DNA of 64,000 nucleotides. It comes from Chamaecrista fasciculata. Its lineage: Eukaryota; Streptophyta; Magnoliopsida; Fabales; Fabaceae. The first letter of the stretch is position 1. Every line of letters starts with the position of its first letter. Location: contig QANZ01012736.1 in NCBI GenBank assembly GCA_003254925.1, forward strand, positions 134,194 to 198,193, in the 5' to 3' direction. The translations under genes and the position numbers were made by a program. The notes below the pieces were generated by a model, which saw nothing but the letters and a program-made list of their open reading frames with translations, made no database searches and was not told the DNA's origin. This document shows, piece by piece, positions 9,785 through 22,867 of the stretch.

Positions 9785-12700
9785 TTATACCTTTTCATCA
9801 TCGTCCGCATCAATGGATACTCGTACAGCGCTATATTCTGATGATTTGGTGGTAGGAATTGACAAGCTACGACGCTCCTTGCCTCCAGGTTTAGAAGAAG
9901 CATTGCCGTACCAGATCATTCCCACTATTGCAATGATCATGCCGAGAACTACTTGAAGATTGAGACCCTCTTTCCCGAAGAAAAGAAAACCTAAGATGAG
10001 GACTAAAATAGTCTTCATATGGCCAATCACTTGGAATGAGACGGCAGAAAACCTGCCGATGCAGATGAACTGACTGAGGTTTGTCCCGACTGCAATACTG
10101 CAAGACAGGATGATGAACAACTGCAGGCAGCAAGAACAACTCAAACATCAGAGGCCAATGTTATAGAATGAGTGCATGATATGAAGCACATACACTAACA
10201 ATGACAAGCACATACACCTCAAATTTACGGCATGTATATATATAAACACATTATAATTTCAATAATAGATAAGAAATGAAAAAACAATGACAATTTCAAT
10301 AATTACAATACATGTCATATGTATCTCCCAATATTGCATTAACTCTGCCTGTGTTGCTTATGCTACATTGACGGTCCCAAGCCCGTTTAAAAGAAGAGGG
10401 TTGTGTTAGGCAGGCGACAGCCAACGTAAAACCTTTGTCGTATCTCTCATGAATATGGATCAATGACGTAAACATGTTTCTGCTAGGTCGTTGCCCGGAA
10501 GCAACGCTCTGCATGGCTCGAGTGTAGTGTCAAAAGAGTGAGGGCCGCTGCATCAACGCCCGGATGTAGTGTTAAATAGGCAAGGGTTCCCACATCTTCA
10601 TGGACGGGTGTGGGTAAAGAAGTTAGTCCCCAAATGCAAGTTGAGGTTTGGTACTTGGAATGTTGGCACACTTACAGGGAAGGCGATGACCATGATCAGA
10701 TGAAAGATTAATGTGTTGTGTCTACAAGAGACTAAATGGGCAGGAGCTAAGGCGAAAGAATTGGACACCTCAGGTTTCAAGCTCTGGTATACATGAAAGT
10801 CAAAAACCAGGAATGGAGTGGGTATTATCATTGACAAAGAGTGGAGGGACAAAGTGGTGGATATTAAAAGGCTGGGAGACAAGATTTTATCTCTTAAACT
10901 GGTGGTGGATCGGGAGACATTCCATGTTATTAGCGCTTATGCCCCACAAGTTGGTTTGAGTGAGCAAGACAAACTTCTTTTCTGGGAAAACCTCGAAAAT
11001 CTACTACAGAGCATACCAGCGGAAGAAAAGGTGTTCCTGGGAGGAGATCTTAATGGCCATGTGGGGTGTGAACCTCGAGAATATTAAGGTTTCCATGGTG
11101 GTTTTGGCTTTGGTGAGGTTAATGCAGAGGGTAAAGTTATTTTGGACTTTGTCTTAGCTTCTAATCTCACTATAGCAAACACGTGTTTTAAAAAGAGAAC
11201 AGAACATCTTATCACATAAAAGAGCGGAGAAACATGTTCTCAAATCGATTTCTTTCTAGTAAGGAGATCGGATAGAGCACTGTGCACAAATTGCAAAGTC
11301 ATCCCTGGAGAAAGTTTAACTACCCAGCATAGGGTGTTGGTTATGGATGTTCTTGTTAAAAACAGAGTTGGTAGAAATAAGCATAAACCAAGCCCTAGAA
11401 CAAGGTGGTGGAAACTAAAAGGTGAAGCTCAAGAGCTCTTCAAAACACAGATGCTAGCAGAGAGGGTGTGGGAGGTACAAGGTGATGCTAGTCACATGTG
11501 GAACACTATGGCTGACAATGTTAGGTTGGTTGCGGCTAAAACTGTGGGTATCTCACGAGGTGTTGGGCCTAAAGGAAAAGAATCATGGTGGTGGGATGCA
11601 AGCATACAAGATAAGGTTCAAGCGAAAATGTTTTAAAGAATGGCAAGCTACAAGAAATAGTGAAAGCTGGGAGAATTATAAGGCAGCTAAGAAAGATGTT
11701 AAGAAGACAGTGGCTGAGGCAAGAAACCAAGCTTACGAAGGGTTTTATCAAGCTCTCGAGACTAAAGATGGAGAGAGAATAGTCTTCAAACTTGTTAAGA
11801 GTAGAGAGCGTAAGACGAGATATCGATAAAGTGAAATGCATCAAGGATGAGGAGGGTAAAATCTTGGTTAAGGATCGTGACATTCAAGATAGATGGAAGG
11901 ATTATTTTCACAAACTCTTCAACGAGGGACAGACGACAAGTTACAATTACAATTCAGATGGAATAAGTAAGGAAGAGGACCTCAACTACAGCTTTTATCG
12001 CAGAATTTAAAAGCAGGAAGTGGTACAAGCTCTGAGAAGGATGGATAATGGGAAAGCAGTTGGACCGGATAATTTACCAATTGAGGTGTGGGAAAGTTTA
12101 GGACGCAAGGGGGTGAGCTGGTTAACCAAACTTTTCAATGTGATTGTGTGTTCCAAGAACATGCCGGATGAATGGAGGAAGAGTACCCTTATTCCTGTAT
12201 ACAAAAACAAGGGAGATATTCAGAACTGCGAGAACTACAGGGGGATCAAACTCATGAGCCATGCTATGAAATTATGAGAGAAGATTATTGAGAGGAGGCT
12301 GAGGGCTGAGACACGTATTTTTGAAAATCAATTTGGTTTCATGCCTGGAAGGTCTACCACAGAAGCCATTTATTTACTGAGAAGATTGATGGAAAGATAT
12401 TAGAGCGCTCATAAGGATCTTTACATGGTTTTCATCGATTTAGAAAAGGCTTATGATAGAGTACCAAGGGATGTTTTGTGGAAGGCTTTGGAGAAGAAAG
12501 GAGTTCGTGTGGCTTATATACAGGCGATCCAAGACATGTATAACGGGGTCACAACTTGTGTGAGAACACAGGGTGGAGAGACGAGGGATTTTCCTATTAC
12601 CATAGGACTTTATCAAGGCTCCGCTCTGAGCCCATACCTCTTTAATGTGGTACTGAATGTACTCACTGAACATATACAAGAGGCGGCACCAAGGTGCATG

Positions 12701-15700
12701 CTTTTTGCTGATGAAATTGTCTTGGTCGGAGACTCTAAAGGCGAAGTCAATGCAACACTAGAAAAGTGAAGACAAGCTTTGGAGACTTACGGTTATCGTA
12801 TCAGTAGAAGATAAGAGTTTATGGCGTGTAAGTTCAGTGGCAGAGAAGGGGATCCTACAAATATTGTGAAACTCGGTGATCATCAGTTACAAGAAGTCAC
12901 AAGCTTTAAGTATTTGGGAACGATATTGTAAAGCAAAGGGGAAATAGAAGAGGATGTTAATCACAGGATTCAGGTAGGGTGGATGAAGTGGCGAAGGGCC
13001 TCATGGGTTATCTGTGATAAAAAAGTGTCGCTTAAACTAAAAGGAAAATTTTACCGCACGACAATAAGACCCGCTCTATTGTATGGTACTGAATGTTGGG
13101 CGATAAAAGGGCAACATGAGCAAAAATTCAACGTGACTGAAATGAGAATGCTTCGTTGGATGTGTGGTCATACTATTAAGGATAAGATCAGGAATAAGGT
13201 CATCAGAGAGGAGGTTGGTGTGGCGCCTATCATTGAGAAATTGGTCGAAACACGCCTTAGGTGGTTTGGGCATGTGCAAAGAAGACCTTTAGAGGCCCCG
13301 ATACGCAGAGTTGATCAAACGGTAGATAATCCTATAATCCAAGGAAGGGGAAGACCAAAGAAAACTATCCAAGAAACTATCCGGAAAGATCTAGCTATCA
13401 ATAACCTTACGGTTGACATGTGCAAGGATAGAACACGTTGGCGTCAGTTGATTCATATAGCCGACCCCGCCTAGTGGGATAACGCTTTGGTTGTTGTTGT
13501 TGTTGTTTTCTTTCTTTCTATTTTTGGTTGTTTCATAGTTGTAAAAAATACTGACAAAAAAAAAGTAGTTGTAAGAAAATTATTTTAAATTCTGGGTTAT
13601 TCATTAAAGCTTCACTGGAAACTTCAAAAGGAGTGCCAAAGATTCAAAGAGTAATTTGGCATTGCAACTTTGCAAATCAAACGTGCCATTCAGGATTAGT
13701 CACTGTATATGAAGTTAAAGTGTTAAACTAACAAAACAGGGCCAAAAAAAGGTATGTACGACACTTACAATGGATGCCAAACCATAGTTGTAGGCATCAA
13801 CTCGTTCACTTGTCAACCAATAATCCACAAAGGGACCAAAGAGAAGTAGACTTGCAGCCTGCGCCGGTGCTGTATGGCCTAACAAGTTAAATGATCCTAG
13901 AGAATACTTCCTCTGAAGAAAATGTACATACTGCACAAAACATATTGTAAAATATCAGCTTGGTCGACTAAGATTATGATGCCAAAATCTAAGAGGAAGT
14001 TAAACATGTGTTGAACAAGAAGCTGCCTATCTGAGACCCTGTGATCAAAACCCAGATTTTAAAAGATAAACTATTTCATGCTTCCTGTTTTATCATTTTT
14101 AAATAAATATTACACTAATTAAGTTCTTAAATAAATTTCAATATGTACATGAACGTTAACAAAGCCTCAAGAACCTGAAATTGCACATTCACAATGCAGG
14201 ACTGCCATTATAAACACGATTTTTCTTTTCTTAATCTGGTGCATCTCCTAAGAAAGATTCTAGATTCAAGTGTTACTTACATACTGCTGCAGTGCAGTGC
14301 TCCAAACTGCCACTACAACGGCTACAAAACCTTTGGCATTGACGCTCACATCAGTGACTGTACAGACAGCAACACCAAGGATAACCAATGTAATGCTAAG
14401 CTTTGTGTCCCTTGAATACCGCACGTTGTCCAAGACAACTTCCAGAAAACAAGATACTGGAATCATACTCAGCTTTGCAATCTGACAATTTCAAGCAAAA
14501 CTGAAAAACATTGTAAATTGAATTCTGAAAAGTGAAATCCGTCACGAGGAGAGTCCAAATATTTATTGTTTACAACGAGTTACCTGATAGAATCCAACAG
14601 AGTTCCACATTAAACTCACATTCATTCCAACAATGGAGAAATTTGCAAATAAAACAAATTTGATAAGATCAGCCAATGGAAGATGAGAGGTCTGAATATA
14701 TCCGAGCCACTTAAGAAAGATTGTCAACAAAGTTGTTGTGGCAAAATGCAGGCCAGTCAACGTCGTAGCTGCATAGTAGAATTATATGAAATGGTGCAGA
14801 AATTAGAACTTAGAAGCAATATATTGCCTTCTTTGTAGAAGATATTTTCATTCAATCATCCATCTCCTTTTACAACAGTTTAAGGCTATAGTTGTTATGG
14901 GATATATATGATTAAATGATTAATACTATTTCTGTCCTTATCAATCTCAAAACCAAAACCACACAAATGAACCATTCTTTAAGCATAGATTTGTAGTTAA
15001 AATTTTTTATGTGCATCTCCTAAAATTCACGTCAGACAAATTTTAGACTTAAATACCAATCTTCTGATATGCTTTGTCTAGTGTCTACATGCCACAACTT
15101 AAATAAAATAAAATAAAAATCATGTGGAGTGTATATCAATATATAAACTGAAAGCATATATGATTAGCCTTTGGTTCAGCTGTTCACCATTTTTAACTTA
15201 GGTAGTATTGATGATGATAACACATCCCCTGTGATGCGAAATAAGAGGCAATGGACATATTTCAAAGATTTGGGGTCAAATCCTTTTGAAGAGAGATGGG
15301 ATGATGCGAAACACAACCGAAGGTTCATTGCAAATTCGAAATGGGCTAATCACAACATTGGGAGCTAAGTGGATCAAGGAGATTTTATATGGGCTAATTC
15401 AAGAGGCTTGACAAAAGGAAAATATCAAGTGTGTCACCAAATAATGTTGAAAACGTCATTTTCTTGATATGGGCTGAAAGTGGAGCTATACAACATGATT
15501 TGGGCTCAAAGACTTGAATTTAAAGAGCTTGGACCAAGTGCTACATATATGAAGACTCATTTGGGCCTAAATAATCATATTTTGGGCTTAATTTGATGTT
15601 TGTATTTTGGGTTTTAATTTTGTGCGAATTTTAAATTGGCCACGGGCAATCAAGGCTGGACACAACAATCAATATGTTTCAACTTAAAAGCAGTAATTTT

Positions 15701-16288
15701 TCTTGCACCAACAAGTTAAAATTAAAGTGAGGAAAAAACCATCAAAAGTCTATCATGGTTTGCCCACCAACTTTTAGGATCTTTTCTAATCCATTTCCAT
15801 GCTACATCACATTTCTGATTTCTTTTTGGAGGACAGGACTTTATTCAAGCTTGCAAAAATGCCCTGGGAAAAGCAAGTACTTGTTACCATCTAAATATGG
15901 CTAATTACTAACAAGAAAGTGAGTTTTTTTTGTTTCTTTTGGCCAGGACACAAAAGTGAAATTCAACCCCAAAGATTTTGATTTCTATTAGTTGTGTCAG
16001 ATTCAAATTTTCTCTAACTTCAATCCTACTTCATTATAGCAAAAAGAAGCAATGCAACGACAATTTATCCAAATAGATTTAGATTAAAAGCATGAAACCT
16101 TTTAAATAAGAAAAACCATGATCAATCAAAAATGAAAAAAGTCACGGTGAGGCCATACCAAAAGTGAAACCATATGTAGCCATCAGGGCTTTATTCACCA
16201 TGATTATTCCTACAGATGTGACCACGTTGAACAACCATGATGCTGCATCAAGGGCAGCCTTCCTATCACCCTTGCTTGGAGACGACAT
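9785..16288 (-). CDS. URGT: UDP-rhamnose/UDP-galactose transporter, URGT5/6 type
   Basis: A Golgi multi-pass nucleotide-sugar transporter of the drug/metabolite-transporter fold, exchanging cytosolic UDP-rhamnose/UDP-galactose for lumenal UMP (family knowledge). Coding exons, transcribed right to left: 16288-16159, 14768-14584, 14481-14281, 13930-13769, 10120-9785. All junctions are GT-AG and keep frame, giving 337 residues, the usual length. The start [18 protein letters not shown] leads into [20 protein letters not shown]. Later landmarks are [90 protein letters not shown] and the basic tail KPGGKERRS. These match Arabidopsis URGT5/URGT6 better than URGT1-4 as I recall them. Intron 4 (3.6 kb) hosts an antisense LINE. 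The exact paralogue and substrate are inferred. Confidence 0.95.
10330..13512 (+). mobile_element. RTE-type LINE, degenerate, in URGT intron 4
   Basis: A plant RTE-clade non-LTR element lying antisense to its host gene. A 5' leader (about 10330-10640) precedes an apurinic-type endonuclease domain: [15 protein letters not shown] near 10640, [11 protein letters not shown] near 10930, [11 protein letters not shown] near 11035, [14 protein letters not shown] near 11240. The reverse transcriptase follows: [13 protein letters not shown] near 12040, [15 protein letters not shown] near 12330, [18 protein letters not shown] near 12430, [10 protein letters not shown] near 12620, LFADEIVLV near 12700, then the RTE tail [13 protein letters not shown] and [11 protein letters not shown] up to a stop at 13472. 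The 3' end is the (TTG)n run typical of plant RTEs. Stops interrupt the frame, for example after MSHAMKL (TGG to TGA type), after LMERY, after LEK near 12767 and near 12812, and the catalytic FADD reads FADE. It is dead. The 5' boundary is approximate; no TSD was found. Confidence 0.9.
14770..16158 (-). other. URGT intron 1
   Basis: Bounded by the splice pair at 16158/16157 (GT) and 14770/14769 (AG). It holds a 65-codon open frame on the plus strand (15171-15368) and repeated 'gggcttaatttg' words near 15560-15620 that suggest an old transposon scrap, but nothing can be assigned to a family. Confidence 0.6.
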
Positions 16289-17325
16289 AATGAACTAGAG
16301 ATTTCAATAAATTAACAGGATTCTTCACTTCTCTGTCTTCATGCAATGTAATGTATCTCCTTTTTTGTTTCAATTGCAATTTGCTACGGATTTATCTGTA
16401 AGGTGAAAAAGATATCAGAATAAGCAAAGAATTCAAACAAATATATCCTCTGACCATTCTGATATAATATAGCCACGTCTAAATTTCATTACTTGTCAAT
16501 AAGATGTAAAATTTAGGAGAAAAGTAAATCTTATAGAATATTAAAACAAACAGTGTGAATTTAATAGACTATAAAAGCCAAATAGACCATACGTATCTAT
16601 ATCTCATATCCAAGGAGAATTGAATGCAAAGGAAAAAAAAGAAAAGAAAAAGGCATTCTGATCCATCATCCTTAATTGATATCTCCATCCAGAGACTAGA
16701 CATACGCAGCAGAGAAGAATCATTTTCTAATGTTGTCGCTAAAAAAATATATTGATTCAGGAATGACAAGCTCCGTATGCTCATTCCGTTGGTTAAGAAA
16801 CAGTACGAGGCTACCAGCAACCAGGAGTCCAGGTCTAGACATCACAAATACTAAATTACCACTTACAGCTATTCTCCTTTCATAAACGGAATCCGCAGAA
16901 GCTAAATTAATGAGAGCACGAAAAGGAAAGGAAACGCGATGAAATCAAAGCGGAAAAGCACAGTTCCTATCAGATCCACAAATCCTTTCTATATTTAGCA
17001 ATCAGCAGTAGATTTGAAGAGTCCGAACAAACAAATTGTCTCGATTCTCTCAACTCGGAAACAACTTACGGAAAATAAAAGCAACTCCTAAACTGAATTC
17101 CAACACGGATCCAAAATCCGCAATCAAGAAATGCGAAAGGCGTTACGTTGAATCGATAAACAGAGCTTGTGATCTGAAAGCGTAAAAGGAAGGACGTCGT
17201 AGTACATACCTCCGGGGACGAGGAAGACGGCGACGGAGGGAGGAAGAAACGAGGAATCGCCGGCGGCCGAAAGAATAGAATCCGTGTGATCTGAGAGATA
17301 TGGTTTTGGTTTTTGGAGGGAATAT
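16289..17325 (-). other. URGT 5' UTR with UTR intron
   Basis: On the minus strand a 5' leader exon (about 17325-17210, ending CCCCGGAG before GTATGT at 17209) is followed by an intron that ends in a CTTACAG acceptor at 16396. The second leader part, 16395-16289, joins the start codon at 16288-16286. Leader introns are common in this family and often raise expression. The leader start is inferred from the TATA position. Confidence 0.6.
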
Positions 17326-17353
17326 CCGGCGAATTAAGGGTTTCGTGGTTTGG

Positions 17354-17361
17354 TATTTATA
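17354..17361 (-). promoter_or_regulatory. Candidate TATA box of URGT
   Basis: The minus strand reads TATAAATA within CAATATAAATACC. This is about 30 bp upstream of the presumed leader and about 150 bp upstream of the leader splice site, which suits a plant core promoter. No start-site data. Confidence 0.5.
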
Positions 17362-17685
17362 TTGAGAAGAAGGCGAGGGCGATTTTAGATTTATAACGTC
17401 CAGATTCAGTGACGATGTGAAGAAGGAAGGTGGGTTGCGTTGGGGTTTGGGGGGAATGCAGAAAAATACAACACAACACTCAGTAAACGGAATGTCATGA
17501 AGAATGGAATAGTCAATGTTAGAGTATTAGCGTATTGCACACCAAATATAAATGTATATTTTCAAATTAGTTAATTGATATCTATACACACCATTTGCAA
17601 ATTACAATAACACTAAAGGAAAGTATTAATTTTTTACTCCCTCTAATCTCTAGACTCTATTATATAAAATTTTAAAAGGATTAAT

Positions 17686-17864
17686 CAAGTTTGGTTGCTC
17701 TAGTGGCCAGCTGACTAGGTCGCTTAAACAAATGTGAAAGTTTGAATCTCGCCTTGTGTACAATCAATTGGCCAACGACAGACCTTTAAATGAAGTTCAG
17801 ATCCGTGGAGGATTAGTTCTTAGTCTATCGGGTTGGAGATATCTTGGGTAACCAAAATTTTTTT
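17686..17864 (+). mobile_element. tRNA-like SINE, copy 1
   Basis: TTGCTCTAGTGGCCAGCTGA near the start resembles a Pol III A box region, and GTTTGAATCTCGCC near 17740 a B box (GGTTCGANNCC). The tail reads GGGTAACCAAAA then T-rich. Near-perfect direct repeats flank it (AAAGGATTAAT near 17675-17685 and AAAGGATTGAT near 17866-17876). Copy 2 at 40992 aligns along its full length, including GGCCA, TTTAAATGAAG(T/C)TCAGATCCG and GGAGGATTAGT. Confidence 0.8.
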
Positions 17865-18349
17865 GAAAGGATTGATTTAATTTTAAGAAATTTATGGTAT
17901 AATTGAGTTGTGTAATAATAAGATGTTTATAAGAAGTTATGAGTCAGTAATCTTTGAATAATAAACTAATTTTAAAAAAAAATCGAAAATAAAAATAATA
18001 GAGTCATATGTTCCAAATTATAGGGGTTCTTTTTTTTGGCAAATCATGAGCATTTTTTATTTATCTATGTTAATTGTCTAAATAAGAATTAATCTCATCT
18101 AAGCTAAGAGTAAAATGTTCAAGTATTTTTAATAATATTGATTCCAAAAATTAAATTTTGATTTTTTTTTTTTTTTATTAAGATGGAGTTGGCTTATAAC
18201 TCTACAAAGTCATTGCTGGCTCCATAAATGTAGATAAAGTACAGTGAAAAGTTATATTTTTAATAAGAAAAATATTAATCATTCATGATTTAAATTTTGT
18301 TAATAGATATGTATACATTAGTGGCTACAACTATAATGAAATATACCCG

Positions 18350-18684
18350 TGAAGTATGAACACTTTATTTTAAGAGTGTATTACCGTGTTGTACAGGTGT
18401 CGAAGTGTCGGACACGTGTCAGTGATCGACACATGTACAACACTCACAAGACACATATTCATAAATGTTAGAATATAAATCAATTTGTTGTGACTTCAAC
18501 ATGATAGACAAGAGAATAATAATACATATGACATATATTATGAATAAAAATTGTAATTTTTAAAATTTTACATTAAAATTATGAATATTTAATTATATAT
18601 ATATGTCATGTCGTGTTGCGTAATTTTGAGAGTTTGGCGTGTCGCTGTGTCCGTGTCCATGTCAGTGTTAGTGTTCATGCTTCA
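18350..18684. mobile_element. Probable hAT-like MITE, GTGTC-rich ends
   Basis: The ends TGAAGTATGAACACT and AGTGTTCATGCTTCA are inverse. Next to them are GGACACGTGTC-type words on the left and GTGTCCGTGTCCATG on the right, with an AT core. No matching 8-bp TSD was found, so the insertion is either old or the true ends lie slightly elsewhere. Confidence 0.55.
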
Positions 18685-19189
18685 TAGAAATATATTGGTT
18701 AAAAACCAAAGAAAAATAAAGCACTACATTTTTGTAACAACTTAAAAATGATATAATTATATTGGAGGGTTTGACATTCACCAAAATGTGTATTAATTTT
18801 TTAAAAAAAGATAAAAAAATTCTTTAGCTTTATTTATTTTAAAAAAATTAGTGAGTTCTTAAAAATTTATGGAGATTACATTTCTTAAGTGAGAAATTAT
18901 GTAGTATATTGATAGTGTGTAGTAGGACTCCTCATTTAAGAGATTGCCTACTTTTTTCATTTTTTAAAAATAATTATGTATTCTTAATGCTATTGATTAT
19001 AAGGAGTCAAATATATCTAACATAATATAAGATGCACAAAATTGAGGTAAACTTTTTTTAAAAAAATATTTTCTAATCAAACTTTTAGAGTGTATTGATT
19101 TGGGTATTAAGATGTTACATTTTTTACATTTTATTTTAAAAAATAATTATAATGTATAATCTTAAAATCCACAACAACTGATACTAAAA

Positions 19190-19325
19190 TAACTCACAAA
19201 GTCGTGAGTTCGATTTTGCTGATGTAAAAATCTTGTTGGTAAGCGATTTGAAAGTAACTCTGTAAATGCTCATAAAGCCGGGAGGCATGCATTAGCTTTG
19301 CTGAGCCCTCAAATCCAACTTACCT
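19190..19325 (+). mobile_element. SINE-like fragment
   Basis: GTGAGTTCGATTTTG near 19204 resembles a degenerate B box and is followed by a unique tail ending CCAACTTACC. No A box, no TSD and no second copy in the window, so support is weak. Confidence 0.3.
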
Positions 19326-20600
19326 AAACTTTTCTCTTAAAAAAAAATAATAACAAGAGAAAAGTATTTTTTTTATCCAAAAATATGTGCATGCCTTCAT
19401 TATTTGTTAAAAAATATCTTCATTTCGGATTTCCTTATTTGTCATGCAGCAAAATGTTGATGTTGTTCTTTACTTTAAGGATCGAATCACATGAAAATAG
19501 TTTCTCTAGAAAAGTAAATAAATTGAAGAATTATTAATAATATGTTATATACCATAAATTCCATGACAATTTGGACGTTATTCTTTACTATATCATACAG
19601 TCTGGGCAAAAATGATTGGCCATCTGATCGAAAATGGAATTTCTTAATTGTTAGGGCTGTTAAATGTCATTATTCACTGTCTTTTTCTATCACTGTGTGA
19701 GCCTTAAAAGGTCAATTTTAGGTCATTTTCTGATTTTACCATTTCTTCCGTTCTTTTCTGTGTGGTTTTTATTATCGGAAAGAAATATTTGTTTTTCTAA
19801 AACCCAATAATTAGTTTGAGAGGGGTTTTCTGATGATTAATAATAAATTTTGAGAAAAAAAAAAACAAAAGTTATAATGTGTCAATCGTGGAATTAATTT
19901 ACGGTTTTTAAATAATTTTTTATGCATGGGTCGATATAGAATTAGATTGGTAGATATTGAGAAAACTATATCCCATCAGTAATAAATTGACTTCGGTTTT
20001 GCTAATTAGTAATTAATTTACTTTGATGGACATAATATTAATTAATTAATTAATTTGATCAATAGTAAGGTGTATGTCAATATTATTTTTTTAAATATTC
20101 TACTTTTTTCTTATTGATATATTATATTAAAAAATTATTGATAAGAATACTTTAAAATACAAATAATATTAAAATTTTAAAATCACCGTGTCAACATTTT
20201 AAATAATAAACTTGTTTGAAATTATTATCACGTTAACTGTTTTCTCCTAGAAATGTCACCGATTAATTGGTCATTGTCATACCAAAATTATATTAACTTT
20301 GGAAAAAGTGGCACCTATTGAATTTATTGCTTCTAAGAATCTCGTCAATACTATTACTGTGTTGACATATATACTCATTAGGTCATAGTCGTCATTCTTG
20401 AATTGATTAGTATTCCTAATTAAAACCTTTAATATACAAGTGAAGAATATTAATTAGAAAATATAATCAATAAAAATAATCAAGTTTTAGCCCAAAAGAT
20501 GTTTATAAATATATTGAAGTACATTTTTTTTTATCCTTAAGGTAAGTTGCAATCTAAATATCCAATTCTTTATCTTTTTTTTCTCATGGTCTTATAAGTT

Positions 20601-21170
20601 TCTCAAAATTTTCACTTTTTGATTTTATGATTGAACATAATTATATATCTCTCGTTTTAAATTTGAAAGCAATAAGTTGAATAGTTTGTAATAGAGAGTA
20701 GAAAATAAGTCCCACAATGAACAAGAGATGCTTCTAAGTATATATTATAGAATTTATAATACGCTATTGATTATATATATATATGCCTATATTTAATCAA
20801 TCACATATTATAGATTCTATAATATATACTTACAAGCATCTCTTGAATTATCCAATGCGGGACTTTTTTTTTCTCTATTACAAACTATTCAACAATGAGT
20901 TCATAGATATGTGTTTCTTTTAACAAGTCTTATTTTTGTTTAATTGAAACTATCAACAAACAATATCGAATTAGATTCTGAAAATGTGTCGCTCATTTCA
21001 TAATTGAATGAATGAAATTGGTCATATATTTATCGTTTCAAATCTAAATATAGCGAGTTCAAAGTTAAGAGTTACTCTTGATGAATTCTTTCTATGCTCA
21101 ATTATAATCATCAACAAATGAGATCAAATTAGAATCTAGAGTAAGTATGGGACTAAAAAATTAAACTTTT
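20601..21170. repeat. Foldback-family fragment carrying a nested MITE
   Basis: Words of the foldback family (AATTGAAACTATCAACAAACA near 20942 and ATCATCAACAAATGAGATCA near 21106) lie on either side of the MITE at 20678-20891. The element is incomplete, and its outer inverted ends were not found. Confidence 0.45.
20678..20891. mobile_element. Mutator-like MITE, strong inverted repeats
   Basis: About 50-60 bp on each side are inverse: TGAATAGTTTGTAATAGAGA on the left and TCTATTACAAACTATTCA on the right, plus AAGAGATGCTT/AAGCATCTCTT and AGTCCCACA/TGCGGGACT. The flanks GCAATAAGT and ACAATGAGT are 9-bp repeats with two differences, so it is older than the perfectly flanked ones. It could form a long hairpin RNA. 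Confidence 0.75.
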
Positions 21171-21236
21171 GAAAAACTTGTATGATTAATTTTGCAAGAA
21201 AATTAGATAAAGAGATAAATTGTAACATATCCTAAG

Positions 21237-21716
21237 CAAGATTTAAAAAATTGGATCGGACATTGAATCGGCTGAGATAGAGGTTCAATGGTTCAACCGG
21301 GGTCGGACTGGTGACAAATAAATTAATTAAAAATAATAAAAAAGCCTGAATATGATAAAATTCTAATTGTAATAACCATAATTAAGTTACAAAATGTAAT
21401 TATATATTAATATATAAATAAAAATTTTATAAATTAACATGAATTTATATAAATATGATCAATTTTCATAATATTTATCAAAATTAATGTTATCAAGTGA
21501 CATTTCATGATCACTTTTTCTACCAAATTTAAGTTTATCATTAACATTATTTAACATTTGACCCATAAGTATTGAAAAAACAAACAAATAATAAAAAATT
21601 TTAAAAAATAGCATTTGGCCGGTTCAACCCCAGTTATTGGATAGAGTGATTTTTCAGATGACCCGGATCAGACCACTGCCCGATTCAACCTTTTCGGTTC
21701 AGTTTTTAAAACAGTA
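21237..21716. mobile_element. Non-autonomous hAT element, GGTTCAACCGG type
   Basis: Starts CAAGATTTAAAAAATTGGAT and ends TTCAGTTTTTAAAACAGTA, approximate inverses. Perfect 8-bp TSDs ATCCTAAG lie at 21229-21236 and 21717-21724. Sub-terminal words GGTTCAACCGG and CCGGTTCAACC match those of the larger element at 22868. AT-rich core, no coding capacity. Confidence 0.85.
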
Positions 21717-21724
21717 ATCCTAAG

Positions 21725-22859
21725 ACAAAAGATCAAAAGTGTACTTTATCCTTGAAAATATTTAAGTGTAAAAATAATAACTGTTTTCCTTCCATAATTA
21801 ACGATTTTTTCTTTTTAAAAGTTTGTACTTCTCATACATTAAAATGGTGCATTTCAAAAAAGTACATTCTTCTTAAATATTGATAAAGTATTTGATTAAT
21901 GTGGAAGTACACTTTCTCAAAGATACGTATTCTGGTTTGAATTGGCACATGGAAGTACCTTAATTGTAGGGATCCAAACATAGCACATAGAAAGCATGAA
22001 TTTTCTCCATTTTGAAGTAAAGGATACATGTGGTTGCTTTTAGTTTGGATCTACTGTCTTGTTTTTATTTAGAATTTAGAATTGCTTTAAAGTTTAAACA
22101 TGGCATATTATCATGTGGTTGCGATTACTAGCTAACTCTTGTTAAGTAGTTAACCTTTAAATTATCAATATGAAAAAAAATATAAAAAGCTCTTTATATA
22201 TAATAAAGTTATGGTTGATTGTCCTGAATTGACCATTTTCAAAGATTATTCACATTTGGTAAGTTTATTACGACCACAATTTTAACATCTTAATAGCTCT
22301 CCTTTGACAATTTTAACTATACATTGGGAAAAAAGTAAGAAAAGAAAATATGAAAGTAAGAAAAAAAAAGTCATTGAAAGAATCTTTTACCTTCAATTAA
22401 TTATGATAAAAAGAAAAATACAAGGATTAACATACAATGATTTAACAAAGATTCATGTTGATATGTATTGTAAACCGACTAAAATATGAACAATAAATAA
22501 TATAAAACTATAAAAGAGAATAAGAGATGAAATAGAGGAGACATTAAATTATCAGTAAATATAATTTAGTTCTTTTAAGAATTATTCCACATTATTTTTA
22601 TATAATTCTTCAAACTCATTATCATTATATTAATTATTATTCATTCTCATTTCAACATTTGCATATAAGAAAAGAGAAAATCTGGAAAAAAAAATACCAT
22701 AGTTATAACACATAAGTTTTTAACCATTGGATTTCTTTTTTTCTTGAGATTTGTGTAATAAATATTAAATAATGTTTGTTACACGAATCTCAAGAAAAAA
22801 AAAGAAATCTAACTGCTAAAAATTAATGTACTATAGCTATCCAACTTTCTATAGTAAAA
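21725..22859. other. Intergenic DNA, no gene seen
   Basis: Contains a local inverted repeat (TTTCTTTTTTTCTTGAGATT near 22731 against AATCTCAAGAAAAAAAAAGAAAT near 22785) that makes a strong AT-rich hairpin. Open frames here are low-complexity lysine/isoleucine runs and are judged random. Confidence 0.4.
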
Positions 22860-22867
22860 CCCGAGAT

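Larger units (their letters stand above)
17877..20600. other. Intergenic AT-rich DNA with repeat scraps
   Basis: No gene seen. It contains the possible hAT MITE at 18350-18684 and a SINE-like piece near 19190-19325 (listed separately). Elsewhere there are only poly-A/T tracts and TTAATTAATTAA runs (20036-20060). Confidence 0.4.

Noticed and set aside
10598-10882. Minus-strand open frames across the LINE
   Set aside because: Shadows of the plus-strand LINE endonuclease region.
15171-15660. 65-codon open frame and nearby text in URGT intron 1 resembling the tail of a retroelement polyprotein or its flank
   Set aside because: No conserved core motif, no flanking repeats, and it sits inside an intron. 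Similarity is too weak to name a family.
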